Positions 47,225 to 59,304 of a DNA stretch of 64,000 nt are shown here, piece after piece. Below the pieces are notes generated by a model, which was given only the letters and a program-made list of their open reading frames with translations, made no database searches and was not told the origin of the DNA. The DNA is from Malus domestica (Eukaryota; Streptophyta; Magnoliopsida; Rosales; Rosaceae): assembly GCF_042453785.1 (NCBI RefSeq), contig NC_091667.1:35084001-35148000 (forward strand). Direction: 5' to 3'. Positions within the stretch are counted from its first letter, which is position 1; every line of letters starts with the position of its first letter. Made by a program: the position numbers and the translations under genes.

Positions 47225-47225
47225 T
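46300..47225 (+). mobile_element. 3' end of an L1-type LINE, strongly 5'-truncated
   Basis: Carries the extreme C-terminal part of a LINE polyprotein (see 46412-47152), a short 3' UTR, then ACCAAAAAAAAAA and a (TA)n tail at 47197-47226. The left edge is uncertain. The reverse transcriptase and endonuclease are absent. I did not find a convincing target duplication. Confidence 0.72.
46412..47152 (+). CDS. Zinc-ribbon tail plus RNase H-like domain of a LINE (246 aa open frame)
   Basis: Residues about 10-35 (PWNLIFASTLWYCWKGRNNF) resemble the zf-RVT tail that follows reverse transcriptase in plant LINEs. Residues about 78-212 are an RVT_3-type RNase H. The four acidic residues fit D91 (INIDEG), E131 (EAELWG), D155 (LKCDSW) and D204 (NNASAD). 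The frame has no stop although the element is cut at its 5' end, so the insertion is recent or the frame is kept by chance. In the full element this domain would degrade the RNA strand of RNA-DNA hybrids. It sits about 470 bp before the TAP46 start codon. No promoter or start of its own is evident. Confidence 0.7.
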   Translation: MAINIGTHCSTIHGLPWNLIFASTLWYCWKGRNNFVFNNGQQSPVSPHKFIFQFARDWYDANKCSYSKPPRQIISIHWIRPPIGRYKINIDEGCKDPFSHISARGLIRNSEGDGIKGFAANLGRGTIMEAELWGVFMGLSIAWDEGCKDVILKCDSWDAVILIQKRILVSHPLYNLIIDCKKAIEKNWKCEVTHIYRENNASADHMADLGYGLSLGLHVFVSPPTTSTNFLASDSIGRALPRAVLA

Positions 47226-47447
47226 AAGGTCACGGAGAGTTAAAAATTCTATTTTGAAAGTCTACTTAGCATTTCTCTTTCTAAATTCTGATCTACCACC
47301 AAAACGACAACAATATTCGCCGTTTGAAATCAGAGTTGTTTGACCCGGTTGCAGACTGGGCGTAGAGATCCACGATAGGCCAACCCGTGCACCGCTCCGC
47401 ATTCAATTCAGCTCCACGCTAAGTTACGCTGGAGGCGCATATCGCCC

Positions 47448-47455
47448 TTTATAAG
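47448..47455 (+). promoter_or_regulatory. Probable TATA box of TAP46
   Basis: TTTATAAG lies 170 bp before the ATG at 47624, followed by a CT-rich leader with AAAACCCTAG. Confidence 0.5.
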
Positions 47456-47623
47456 CAGGTCTCCATCTCCTTCCCCAAGTTTCTAATTTTCTCCTCTCCA
47501 GAGTTCTATCCCCAAATCTGAAAACCCTAGGTTTCAAATTCTCGATTCAACCGCCCTAACATTTCCCGGAAATTAGCAATTGAAGAAGCTCAAACCCACA
47601 CCAGAAGCTCCTTTTCAAATTCC

Positions 47624-50044
47624 ATGGGAGAATTTAACATGGAGGACATGCCTCTTCCGGCGCTCTTCGAGCAAGCTCGGAAGATCCATGTGGCGGCGAC
47701 GGAGTCCGGGGGTGGTGTCGATCAGGTACACAAATCCGCACCATAAGCTCATGGGCTAGCACATTTTATTGAAAGTTTCATTTTTTTTTTTGTGTGTAAT
47801 TAATTTAATTAATTTGGATATTACTATTAGGAGGAGGTGAGGAAGGGATGCAGGGCCTTGGAGAAGTGCGATGAAATGATAAGCAAGCTGGGTTTGTTCT
47901 CAGCCAATGAGACCAAGGAGGATATCAGCACCACCAATCTCAAATATCTTATGGTAATTCTTTTGGGTTTAATTTTTAAAGTCGAAAACTTTGAATGTTT
48001 GCGAGAAATCGGGATTTAGCAATCATTTGATGGAATAGTTTGGAAAGCTTGGATTGGTTTGAATGTAATTAGCTAACTTCTGATGGGGTTTTGATCACAG
48101 GTGCCGTATTATCTCGGTGAGTTAACCGAAAAGGTTGCGCAGGATGACAGGATATCGATTCTCAAGTCTTCCCAGGCTAAGTTAAAGGTGATGCATTTTC
48201 ATTAGTTACTTGTCGGTCAAGCAATAATACATTGGGCTGTCTTGCTATTCAGTGTCTTAGTATGAGAATATTGTGTTGCATTGGTTGGTTTGAGGTTTTT
48301 GTTTCTGTTAAAATTAACTATGACGGCAGCATTTTGTAGGAATTTATTTCAATTTGCGAGGCAATGGAACTTGTTCTGAAAGAGGAGTTAGAAGCATCTG
48401 CAGTAGATGGCCCAAATTCACATGTTGATCGAAGGGCTCTGAAGGTACTTTAGTTTTCTTATAGTCTTTCTTCAGAAAGCGTGAAGATCCTAACTCAAAT
48501 TTCATGGATACTCATGACTTTAATAATTGCACTTTGTTGTGCTGCCAGACTGTTTTACATGTTGCATGACGGAACATGTTAAAGTGTAGTTTTGGTGTTG
48601 TAATTTGTTACTTATGCTCTTGCTTCTGTATCCAGATTGCTCGATTTAAAAGGCAAAGAGCTGCAGAATCAAAATTGCTGGAAATTAAGGAGCGGAAAGA
48701 GCGAAGAGGTCGTTCAACTAAAGCATCTGCCTTGTCAACTCCTATTGAGGCAGGAGAGGAAGATGTTCTGGATGATGACGGAGAGGAGGAGCGGGAGGTT
48801 TGTAGATTTCTTCTTACATATTTCTCTTTACTGACATGTTGATTGGTTCTACATCAGAATGTTTTCATAAGTTTAAAGTCTAATTACATTGGTAGAAAGA
48901 AAAAACTGTCTAATTAGAACCCTTGTTTTTGCAGGCGTGGTTTACTACAATCTCTTTGGCAGTTAGTAAGGTTAGTTTATAGCTTAAAGTAATCCTCCAC
49001 ATGCTGTCATTTTTATTCACGTCAATTCATACTCATGTCTTTCTGCCATGCAATATTTTTCAGGCTTTTGATCTGTTGGAGATGCTAAAGAAAGAGGAAG
49101 AAATGCTTGTAGCTTTTAAGCAAAGGCAATCAAAGGTATATAATATTAACCCCCGTAACCGTAACTTAAGATTGGTGACTTTTACTGTATTATTATCAGT
49201 GTTGGTCTTGAGTTCCATTACTCTGTCATGAATTTGCAATTTTTGGTGATAATTAGGGGGGGGAGACAGAAATTTGTAGAGCATATAGAAAGAGCTGTGT
49301 CCTGCAACTTGACCTATTTCTGTTATAAAAGCTTTTGTTATTGTCATGTATTTCAGGATGGCGGGAAGGAATTTTATCAAGAAGTTCTTGATGATCGTGC
49401 CAAAAGGGCCGAAGCTTGGCATCGTGATGCTGCAACCCGGGTGCAATATAGTAAACCAGCAGAGCCTATCACCTGTGCAACTTTTGCTCAGGATGTTCTA
49501 GAAGGGAGAGCCAGGGTTTCAGAGATGCATGAACACAAGCACCAGCCACTAATATTTGGACCAGCGAGTCTTATTGGTGGAAACCCAACAAGTGAGAGGG
49601 AAAGGATGGCGGCTCAGGTTTTCCAGCCCAGTCATAGGTATGTCTCCGTGTTCTGTTACTTTATTTTGCCAAGTCTAATTTATCATGAGGACAAACGTTT
49701 GGAAATATCTGGTTTTCGCGTATGTGTCTTCATCTTTCATCGTGTTAAACATATCATTTGAGCTGCTAAATTGAATTTACTGTGCGGGAAGGATGCCGAC
49801 CATGAGCATAGAGGAAGCTGGACTGAAGGAGATGGAGATAATGAATACGTGGCAAGAGAGGAATGTGAAACTCATGGAAGAAGCCAATTCTGCATGGTAC
49901 AAGGAACCTATGAAACCAGGACCACCGCCGGAGGGGGAAGATGAAGATGACGATGCCGCTCAAGACAGGGCGAGGGCATGGGATGACTGGAAAGATGATA
50001 ATCCTCGGGGTGCTGGCAACAAGAAGCTCACCCCCTGTGGATAA
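47624..50044 (+). CDS. TAP46: TAP46, PP2A-associated TAP42-like regulatory protein, 9 exons, 406 aa
   Basis: Exons: 47624-47725, 47831-47953, 48101-48187, 48340-48444, 48636-48797, 48935-48970, 49064-49135, 49357-49637, 49792-50044; 1221 bp, in frame. It starts MGEFNMEDMPLPALFEQARK. Family blocks include LKYLMVPYYLGELTEKV, the charged KIARFKRQRAAESKLLEIK segment, and the C-terminal MPTMSIEEAGLKEMEIM followed by an acidic tail EGEDEDDDAAQDRARAWDDW. TAP42/alpha4 proteins bind PP2A-type catalytic subunits and act downstream of TOR kinase in the cytosol. The helical N-terminal half is the phosphatase-binding part. Length and exon pattern look normal. The ORF ends KLTPCG. Confidence 0.95.
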
Positions 50045-53000
50045 AATGGCACATTGGGGAGCCCGGAGATTTTGATTTACTGCAAATTAGAAAGTTTTGT
50101 ATTTGGTGTCGTTCTTGTTGTGTAGATTTAAGTTATGTATATTACCCAGATATTTATTTGAATAAACAATATATTCTCATATTACACATATACTAAAACC
50201 CAACACAAAAACACTGTTCATTAACAGTGTCATTCCATTTTCACCCTTGCTTCTTTTTTGTTATTTCAGGTTCGCCCTTCGTTCCCACACCGTTTTAGCT
50301 CACGTCTTCTGTAGATGCTTCCCCACCATTTCAGATTGTAGACCCACTTTTTCTCTGCTTGACTCCTACTCTCCCCCTCTCCCTCCTCGCCTCACTCTTC
50401 TCTGCACCAAGCAGCTCGATTTAGGGCTTCACCATTTTTCTTTGAATCAAGGTCTATTTCTCTCCCTATTTTCCCAATCTAGGTTTCCTTCTCTCTGTGG
50501 AAAAACCCTAGATCTCGCCACTGCCGCAGAGTCCAAGCTCGGCCTTTTCGAGCTTCAATCTGCCTTGCCGATCGTCTCCTCTCGGTGCCTCCACCTAAAC
50601 CCCTTTGGTAAATTTCCCAACTTTTCCCCCAATATTTTTTTCTCTCTATTTCTGCGCTTTTGAAAGGTTTCAGATTTCGTCTTCTTAAGCTTATGTTTCT
50701 GAAAGGACCTTGATTTTGTGTTTAATTTGGGTTGTAGATATCTGGGTTTGTTCTTGATTAAATCGTTAATTAATTAATTAGCTAATTTTCCATCTCATCC
50801 CGTTGTAAATTGGTTTAATTGAAGTTTGATTTCATTGTTCTAAGTTCCTAGCTTTCAGTTTCGTGGGAAAATTCCCTATTTCGTTGAAAAATAGGCGTTC
50901 ATTGGTAATCTGGGCCTAGAAAACGTAGGAAAATAAATCCTAATAAAATTCTGTGACCTTTTGCTTTTATGTCCAGTAAATTGAAATCTTGGGCTCAGCC
51001 GAGTTGTGTATTAGTTAGGTTCAGTTGCATGGATTCTGTTTTTAAGATCAGCAGACAATTTGAAATTGAAATTTTTATATTTTTTCATTCCGTAGTTATC
51101 TTTTATGATCAGTAAATTGTTTATTGTGGTTTATATATTAAATGCTGCAAGCAAGCAAAATTTGCTTCTTGAGCAGTATGTTCAGGGGACATGCATCATA
51201 TTTTTTATGTAAAATCAAGACAAACATGGATTTTCTATCACATTGGACTTAAAAAGTAAATTAGGTAAAGCCAATACCAGCTAAGCGTACATGCAACTGG
51301 TTCCCCTTTCAAGGATTTGGTTCAGATAAACTAGGATGTTCCAGATATAACTGCACAAATAGAGGTTGGCTACTCATTGACTTAATAGGGGTTATTAATG
51401 GAGGTTGTTGCCACTGCTTTGTATCTGTTGGAATCAGGTTCGCTCTTCGTTCCCACACCGTTTGCTTAATAAATTCAGGAAAGACAAATAGTAACAAAAA
51501 AAAACAGCAAAGAAATGTGGGTAAATGTGCATGTGTGAATGCACAAAGCCACACATGAAAAATTACCGCAGAGAAAAACAGGAAAGCATACAAACTGTCC
51601 CTCCAAATTTTTGTTTATATTGTAGAGTAGATGTATTTGATCCTCGGTTGTTCATGGCATAACTTGCTGACTGCTTTTGTAGTTTAGCTCTACTAATAAG
51701 AAGTGTGGCAAATGTGAGATTGCTTTCACTTTGTGATACATTGACTTCCTACATTGTTGTCAAAATATGTGTAATGGTTGATCATGGCTCGCATATGTTG
51801 TTCTTCGATTAGTGGTCAGGGTTGTTAATTTATCTGGTTTTTTGGTTTGATTCCGATAATTTTTTTGGGTTTTTGGTTGCTTTGATCTGGGTTTTCAAAG
51901 TAAGTTCTGCATGTTTGTTGCCGCACAAGGTTTTGATTTCCCTTTTTTTTTATGGCTTTTGTTAGTATCTCATGTGCTTTTGTTTTTTATTTCAGAAATT
52001 TTGTGCCCATTTTGGATTCGCTTCGTACTTGGTTGAGACCCATCTAATCCGGCGTTTCCAGGTAAGTTTTGACATTTCAAAAGATGGCTTGATATTCATT
52101 TCGGAACTTCACAGCCTTTCTTCTTAGTTAAATGAATTAACCAAGATTGGTTTTTTCTTTATTATTTGGTCCATTTCGTAATTGTTGAGTGACTAAGTAT
52201 TACTTACCAATTGCAATAGATCATTGCACTTTCAATTACTGGAGGTCTGAATGCTGTTATGATGTGCAGATATCTCTATAATCATCATGTAAGAATGCTT
52301 TTCATGAAATTAATGCTTTTTAAGAAAGCTTTAATTTCGGTATAGAAAAATGAATAAATTCCCTGATGAATTGTTTTTGCAAAATGAAAATGGGGAATGG
52401 GCTCTCTGCATATTGAGGGCCAAGTACCATGTTTGTAAACTGTTTTGGTTCTGTGTTGAACATTAGGATGTATATGAATTTTGATATGGATGAGAATATG
52501 TTTTAATATATTTCACACATTTAACACAATTTTAAAACCCTCGGCATCACGCGGGCTCAATTTCTAGTTTGTTCTCAATTTTGTATATCAAATTTGGATT
52601 TGGTTATCCCAGCACACCAGACATAATTGGAATTGTTGACAGAGTTCAAATGAAAGGGCGACATTGATGTGTTTAAAGTTGAGGAACGACATTGGTCGAT
52701 CTTCAAAATGAGGGACTAAAATGAAGAGTTTAAGTCGATTTCAGGACCATCTGCAATAAAATACCAAAACCAAATAAAAAAGGTCTGTTTTTAGGGAATT
52801 TTAACGAAAAGCTATCGGTAATATTCATTTTAACGGAAAACCATATTTTTACACTAAAAAATCAATTATGATACTATTCACTTTACCCTTTATTGTGTAT
52901 TTTTCGTTAAAACTCAAAGTTTTCAAGTCTTTTTCATTATTTTTCCTCTGTTTCTGAAGAAAGCAGTATGCCGATGTAAACTGGGTTACTGAAAGGATCA

Positions 53001-53150
53001 TAATGCAGACGGTTGATGCCCGACTCCCAACTGCGAGGTCCTTGAATCAGGTTTGACATTCACACGTGAGATTATCTGCTCGAAAGTCGAGAAATCAATG
53101 CATTTGTAATATTAAAACAAGAAACCACAAATTAACTAAGCACCCTGATA
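50045..53150. other. Leader-like and exon-like noncoding sequence, no supported gene
   Basis: 50260-50660 looks like a plant 5' leader (pyrimidine-rich, with CCCTAGATCTCG). A splice-donor-like CGTTTCCAG/GTAAGTTTTG is at 52062, and a 28-codon exon-like open block (YADVNWVTERIIM, ending before GTTTGACA) at about 52967-53051. A 28-bp phrase AGGTTCGCYCTTCGTTCCCA... occurs at about 50268 and again at about 51437. I cannot assemble a protein; this may be a noncoding RNA gene or a decayed gene. Confidence 0.35.
52793..52947 (-). mobile_element. MITE family A, copy 3 (reverse orientation)
   Basis: AGGGAATTTTAACGAAAAGC to TTTTTCATTATTTTTCCT, the reverse complement of the family with the same internal order. 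Confidence 0.75.
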
Positions 53151-53280
53151 TATCTAGTGTGTTCACATATAATCGGGCAATGACGAGTTTTAATCTGCGA
53201 CGTCAAGCAGTTCAGATTTTTCAATATGAAAAGTGCATTGTTGGAACTGGATCGGAACGCCTAGTGGCTATAGATTTCGA
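53150..53280 (+). pseudogene. rpoB: Plastid rpoB fragment in nuclear DNA (NUPT)
   Basis: The frame [19 protein letters not shown] then [17 protein letters not shown] aligns without gaps to the plastid RNA polymerase beta subunit ([35 protein letters not shown]). About 40 codons are present before similarity ends. Many substitutions show the transfer is not recent. It has no function as a gene here. Confidence 0.75.
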
Positions 53281-55482
53281 GTATGAACACCGGAGCGTCA
53301 AAAGCAAAACATCGGAGATGTTACGGTGGATCGCAACCAGCACCGGTCGAGGTTTTGCTGTCCCGAATTCAACCCCCACGGTTTTTTGGCGCTTCTCAAT
53401 GATCGGCAGCGTAGACTGAGATGACTTTGTGTCGAGCATATATGTTTCTCTGGTCGCAAGTAGGCTTCGGTCCTCGCAGTACGAAGGCCTCACGCTGCCG
53501 GCGAAGAGAATCTTGGAGCCGAAGACACCGCAAACCATTATATATGGAAGTTTCGGAGTATCTTGTACGTTTTCTTGGACAGTGTGAGTAGCCTTTCGGC
53601 TCGATTTGCATGTATAGGGTGGGCACGGTGTGGTTTTACTTTAATTATTAGAACAGTACTGTTCGGTCTACACCGGCTCCAATTCAATTCTTGCGGGTTT
53701 ACGGTTTCGAATGCTAAATTATTTGAACACAAATCATCATGCATTCACAAACGTCTTCTAAAACGATTATATAAAGTTGCATACAACACAAATCCTTTTT
53801 AATGCAAATATCCTTGGCAGTGACACCAAGTTAACAAAAAGAGATAATTAAAATAAATATATATTGGTGGGTCAGCAAACAAAAAAAGTAAAGAACTTAA
53901 ATAGCATCGGTCTCCTGATATCGGTCCCTGATATTGGAAGCGGTAGCAACAGCAGCAAGCTAAAACATGTGAGGGTGGGTGAGCCCTAATTGGGATGGAT
54001 TCACTGCTTTGCAAATTGGTAAAACTAATTTTTCAATCTATTATACCATGACACGTGTATCTATATAATTAATTAATTTATTATTAATAAAACGGTTCAG
54101 TTCGGTTCCAACCGGATATTGTTCCTTCGAAACCGAAACCGGAACCGGTTTGAACCCGTCTTGTTCCGTTTTTTACTCAAAGTTGACTTTTCCTATCAAC
54201 ACGGTTCTTTTCTGTTTTTTTTCCATACGGTTCGATGCAGTTTGACGGTTTTTATACCCACCCCTAAGCCATATCATCTGGGACTTTTTTGGATGCTCCA
54301 GAGTATCTGGTATTATGAATATTTTAACCGTAAGTTTTATTTAAAAATATAAAAATTAAAATCTAATAGTTAAAACATCGAGACTCCTCGAACACCTAAG
54401 AAATTTTTAAAATAATGGTTAAGAAATAATTTCCGCACTCTCCTTTTTTTTCTTAGCACGTCTTTTTTAGTTTCTGAACTTTCGATAACCAAAAATGTGC
54501 AGGAAAAACAGAGCGTTCAGAAACCCAAACCCATTGGGTTCTACTAAGTTGGCCTATTAACTCGACATCTTCCCTAAGTCGCGGAGGTAATGAAGCAAAT
54601 GCCAGCAGCGGCGTCCAAAGTAGGCTCCTTGAAGCTCTGAAACTCAACGTTCTTGCACGTCTGCGTGCGTCACCGCAACTGTCAGATAAACCTGGTTTGT
54701 AGCAGAACCGGAAAATGGTAGCTCGAACGTCGGTAATGTTTTGCTTCTGCTGCAATTTGGTAAGAAGCAGCAGCTCAAATAGAAATGTTTGAATGCGACC
54801 GTGACACCGCCAATCCGCCACCATGTGGTGTTAAACTGTTCCATCCAGCACCAGTAACTGCCTTGACATTCGATATCCTCACATAGTAAGTAATTCATGA
54901 CTTATCTAACGCATCTATGCAAATACGAGACGCTAATCTGTCGTGGAAGAAAAGTATCCATAGCAGGGAACGCGTTAGACAACGGAATCAAATAAAGAAG
55001 ATTTCGCTTCTTGATCTTATCTTGTTTTAGGTAAAGAATCAAATAAAGAGACTAACCGCGGAGGAAATGGAAATCAAATACAGAAACAGAAACAACTTCC
55101 ATTAAAAGCAAACAAACAGTTTCTATTGGTAAACTCAAATATCAAGACATTCGAGCAATTACAACATCAACCGAAAACAACGGAAGGAAAGTAAAAACAA
55201 TGCCTGCATAGTGATGATCTAAGTATACACAATTTGATGCATCACATGAAAACGCTTATCGCTATTTGTATAACACAAGTTATATAGCTTAAGATACATA
55301 CAAGAAGCTCACCGGAGGGCCAAGGAGAAAGTTACCGGTACACAATTGAAACAGAGCCTGATTGACTTCGCCAACTTATCCCTTCGAGTGCTTGTTTGTA
55401 ATGTTACAGTATTTTCATCCATCTTCAAAGTAAAGCACAATACAACAACACCGAAACACCAAAACCTCCCAAATCCGCCCGT
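53281..55482. other. Intergenic, unrecognised open frames
   Basis: Minus-strand open frames at 53221-53538 and 54453-54898 look moderately protein-like but match no family I know. 54080-54265 has repeated CCGGTT/CGGTTC words and CACCCCTAA, typical of decayed hAT elements. No gene is claimed. Confidence 0.4.
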
Positions 55483-56250
55483 TCAACTGTCAATGCACTT
55501 GAATCCCCTGCAAACCCACAACCAAATCCCAAACAACACGGCGCAAACAAACAAGTCAAGGATCAAAACAACCCAAACATGCCTCGTCCAAACTTGCTTG
55601 GCCTTTTGGCGGTCACCCGAATGCAAAAGACCACTCTTTTGGGTTGGCAACGGAAAATCTCTAAACCCGCCGCCATTAGCATCATCGCACACATCCACCT
55701 TCTTCTCCTTTGCAGTCACATCTTTGCAAAGATCGCCATTAACCTCCCCGGATAACCTCCTCTTCTTCTTCAACCCTTCGCTCGGATTCTTCCCAAGCAG
55801 CGGTGTCAGCACCATTTTCTTCCCTTTACTCGCACCAAAGCTTAGATTCCGACTGGCTGCCGGCGAATTGGGCAAGTCCGAGGCCATTACTTTTCGAATA
55901 ATCGAATCAAACTGGACTTGCAAGCAATTGGGGGCAAAATTATCCCGAACCAAGATCGACCCACTTCCAGTAACATCCTCAAAACCGGATTTCAACTGGT
56001 TTAAGAACGAAAGCGCCTCGGAGTCATCGAGATCGGCATCGGAGATAGCGAAATACACAAAAGGGTCATGAAATGAGAAAATGTAAGTCTTTTTTCTTAC
56101 CGTGTGACTGAACATGGAATGATGGGGAGGGGCTACCTCCACGCATTGCTGCGCTAACTTTCCGAGACCCGGCTCTTTCGAAAACTCGCCGAGAATCATG
56201 ACCTTGTGGGCAATGCAGGCGTAGAAAATCAGATCCGGATTCGAAATCAT
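55483..56250 (-). CDS. Phytolongin (longin-domain protein, Phyl1 type), 255 aa
   Basis: A single exon. I chose the ATG at 56250 (MISNPDLIFYACIAHK) over an upstream in-frame ATG at 56385 because longin domains start there and the upstream part is basic leader translation. Residues 1-120 form the longin domain with the usual FYACIAHK and AISDADLDDSEALSFLNQ blocks. The central part lacks a SNARE heptad motif and its conserved Arg, as in phytolongins. A single hydrophobic span VWVVLILDLFVCAVLFGIWL lies near the C-terminus (about 224-247), making it tail-anchored. Phytolongins are thought to act in membrane traffic along the secretory pathway. The antisense open frame over it is a shadow. Confidence 0.9.
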   Translation of the reverse strand: MISNPDLIFYACIAHKVMILGEFSKEPGLGKLAQQCVEVAPPHHSMFSHTVRKKTYIFSFHDPFVYFAISDADLDDSEALSFLNQLKSGFEDVTGSGSILVRDNFAPNCLQVQFDSIIRKVMASDLPNSPAASRNLSFGASKGKKMVLTPLLGKNPSEGLKKKRRLSGEVNGDLCKDVTAKEKKVDVCDDANGGGFRDFPLPTQKSGLLHSGDRQKAKQVWTRHVWVVLILDLFVCAVLFGIWLWVCRGFKCIDS

Positions 56251-57033
56251 CGATTCTTTCTTCCCACCAAAAACAAAACTTTTGAATCTTTTCAATCGGA
56301 GATTCAATGGATGAAGAACAAGATGTGATTTCGATCCCTTTCGTGGGTGTTCGATTCGGAAAGATCGAATCTTTCGAATCCCCACGACGCCGAAACGTTT
56401 CTTAAGAGTTTCTCTGCTGCTTTCTCTCTCCCTATACCATTTCCCGGAGGATCGGATTTTGTTTTGTTTCTTTCTCTCTCTCTGTAAAATATCTAGGGTT
56501 TAGTCTCCTCCGATTGAAGGGAGGAATCAACAGTTGAAATGCGTTGGAATTGAAGGGAAAAGAAACGGAATGACGGCTGGTTTAATCAGTGCCCTCGCGG
56601 GAGGGATTTATTACGGATGTACCCTTCATTATGCATATTACACGATGCTTGCAACTTTCTCACATATAAAACTTCTCGTCTTTCTTACTTATTAATATAA
56701 TGTTCTTTGATAATCATAACTGTTCTTGTTTTTCTTACTTATATCTATATAATGTTGTTTGACGGTCAGAATCGTTCATATTATAAATTATTGTTTCAAA
56801 ATCAATTTTGTAAAAAAGTATTAAAGCATGAATCGTTTAACCGTTCAGCTATAACATGCTCTAAATTTTAATATTTAAGTGAAAATATGATGTGTCTATT
56901 TATTGAATAACAACTAGATGACTACATTTTTTTTAAATTCATTTAAATTTTTTTTTATAGATGATCTTTACAATGATCTTGAAAATAACCAGTTTTTAGA
57001 GGTAGCAAATCAACCTATTTAGTTGTTAGTGGC

Positions 57034-57243
57034 TACTCATTAAGATTGATTTAGTTTGATTTCACATTACATCATTATCACTACTATTAATCTCATCTCT
57101 ATATTACCGTTATTTCAAATTAAACAGATCTTAACGAATACCCATTAAGACACATTCAGTCTGATTCACCTTACATCATCATTAACATTACCAATCTTAT
57201 TTCTATATTATAATAATATTATATTAAACGGATCTTAACAAGT
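57034..57243. repeat. Tandem duplication, two units of about 105 bp
   Basis: Units begin TACTCATTAAGATTGATT and TACCCATTAAGACACATT and both run through ATTACATCATYATYA, TCTATATTA and ACRGATCTTAACRA. A partial third start is at about 57243. Confidence 0.75.
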
Positions 57244-57960
57244 GCTCATCAACAACTAATAAGTTAATTTGCCACTCTAAATCTTCATCATTAAAAAAAA
57301 CATTGCAGAACGAGAAACAAAATCGAAAGTGTTCAAATCAAAAGGTCGTTAGTATTTTTATTTTATTTTTATATTATATTTTCAGTAGAAAAAAAGAAAA
57401 AAGAAATCAGTTTTTTAGTTGATTGATACAATGTAATTTTATTTTATAATGTGCAACGTGGAAGGCTCACTCGGTGCTTGCTGGCCTGGTTGATGCAGGC
57501 AATCACATGTTATCTTTTGTTTATATTTTGGTGTGGGGCACGAACTTGTGTGCTTCCGGTGGCGGTGCTTTGGCAGAGAGAAAAGTGTATTGGTAAATGA
57601 TTTTTAGGTTTTATTCGAAGAAACTGCCATAAAAAGAAATTTTAAATAATTGTTAGTTGTTGACAAAAAAGAATGACTCCTTCAATATGATAATTTTTTT
57701 TATTCATATTATTCAAACAATAATTGTGATTTGTTTATAAAAGAGAATCACTCTTCTAACGTTTGAATTAAATAAATCGAAAGATAATCAGGAGCGTAAA
57801 AAAAAGAAAATGTGTAGGATACATAGGGGTTGATTAAAGTGGTTAAACTAGATAAAAGAGAATGATAGACGATTGACAATGAACAACGTAAGAAAGAAAA
57901 TTTATGTTCAACAATAAAGTATACTGCGATAAAATATAAAAAGGAGTATCGTTTAAATTA

Positions 57961-58109
57961 GGGATGTGCTATCCACACATCCCAAATTACTTATCACACA
58001 CCCCCTTGTTAATTTATGTTCATTGATCTTCTTCAATTCATCTGATCAAACGGCCGAAAATTAGAAGGGTGTGTGAGAAGTAAAATGGGTTGTGTGGATA
58101 TCACACCCC
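57961..58109 (+). mobile_element. hAT-type MITE, family B, copy 4
   Basis: GGGATGTGCTATCCACACAT to GTGTGGATATCACACCCC, with flanks TTAAATTA and TTAAAATA (7 of 8 positions equal), an 8-bp duplication. Confidence 0.83.
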
Positions 58110-58216
58110 TTAAAATATTTGGATTGCTTGAATAGGGTTTGGGTGATTTTATCTTTCCTCATACTATAAGAATTAGGTTTTTTTTCTCTAGTTAATTAGG
58201 AGTTCTTTTAATTGTT

Positions 58217-58367
58217 AGGAAAACTAATGAAAATAGCTTGAAAATTTTGAGTAATGATAAGGACAAAATAAAGGGTAAAGTGAATAGTACCATGATTGAC
58301 TTTTTAGTGTAAAAATGTAATTTTTCGTTAAAGTGAACAGTACCGCGAGTTTTTTGTTAAAACTCCC
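58217..58367 (+). mobile_element. MITE family A, copy 4
   Basis: AGGAAAACTAATGAAAATAG to GTTAAAACTCCC. The closest pair in the window is this copy and 35654-35807. Confidence 0.8.
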
Positions 58368-59304
58368 TTTATTGTTTCCTTTATTCATTAGATTTCCATT
58401 TACTATTAGAATTAGCGTTTGATGCCTATATAAAGAGGTTTATCTTGGAGTTGTAATTCAGATTAACTCTTATTGTTTTCAATTAACTTTAGAAGCTTTC
58501 TTCATTTTCCGATAGACTCCGAAATACTGAAGAATTTCTATTTGTGTTATTAATTAAATTCAACGCTTGTCGATCCTTCTTATTTTCCCAGTGTGTTAGA
58601 AAGTAGATCGGTCACGTCGAAAAATTAGTGTTAAAACTAGAATTTGATATAGAACATGTTATATTGAGGACAAAAGTTTTATAATATAACTAGATGAATA
58701 ATTATTATTTTCATCTAAAGTATTTTGAATAATCCATCTTTCTAGCAGAGAAGTCAACTTAGGACATTTCTTCTTCTTTGTTTATAGAGAAATTTTCCGT
58801 GTGTCGGAAATATAATCTGATTTATTAAGTATCATGAAACAATTAGTGACAACATTTTTTTTTTTTAAATTCAACCAATTATATTATTGTACCAAACCTC
58901 GTAGGAGTTGACTTTCTTAATTTTGCAGAAACCAACGGGAGGAAGCAAATCATTTAGAACAAATAAATAGATCCCATTTCTTCTGCTAATTAAAGTATAC
59001 GTTTAAAAATGTCTACTAATTAAGGTTTAAAAGGTTGAGATTGCTCTTAATTATCTTATGTAATGGGGAGTGAAACTGCAGGATGCTTATTAATTTGCAC
59101 TCACTAAAACGATTCAGAACTACATAGTTTTGCTCCTGTATATACCTACCGTGTCGACAACCGAAAACAATGAACACGAAACGAAAACCTTCTCTGCTGT
59201 AGCGTGTTTGATCTCTCAGCCGACGGATAATAAATAGAACTGAACCGTGAAATTTTTTGGACGTTGTTCTTCATCTCTCGGGTGTTCTTTTCTGTTCGAG
59301 ACGT

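Larger units (their letters stand above)
56650..59200. other. AT-rich intergenic region with repeats
   Basis: Holds the tandem duplication at 57034, the family-B MITE at 57961 and the family-A MITE at 58217. I see no gene. 58380-58620 resembles a spliceless leader with no frame. Confidence 0.6.

Noticed and set aside
53616-54266. hAT-like element with TAGGGTGGGCACGG and ACCCACCCCTAA ends
   Set aside because: The ends are inverted copies but I find no 8-bp duplication and the interior is not coherent, so it is only mentioned as likely decayed sequence.
54453-54898. Two overlapping minus-strand frames as a gene
   Set aside because: No recognisable motif, frames overlap each other, and no splice pattern makes a longer protein.
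55346-56071. Plus-strand open frame of 241 aa
   Set aside because: Antisense shadow of the phytolongin coding region; low-complexity Pro/Ser/Thr sequence.
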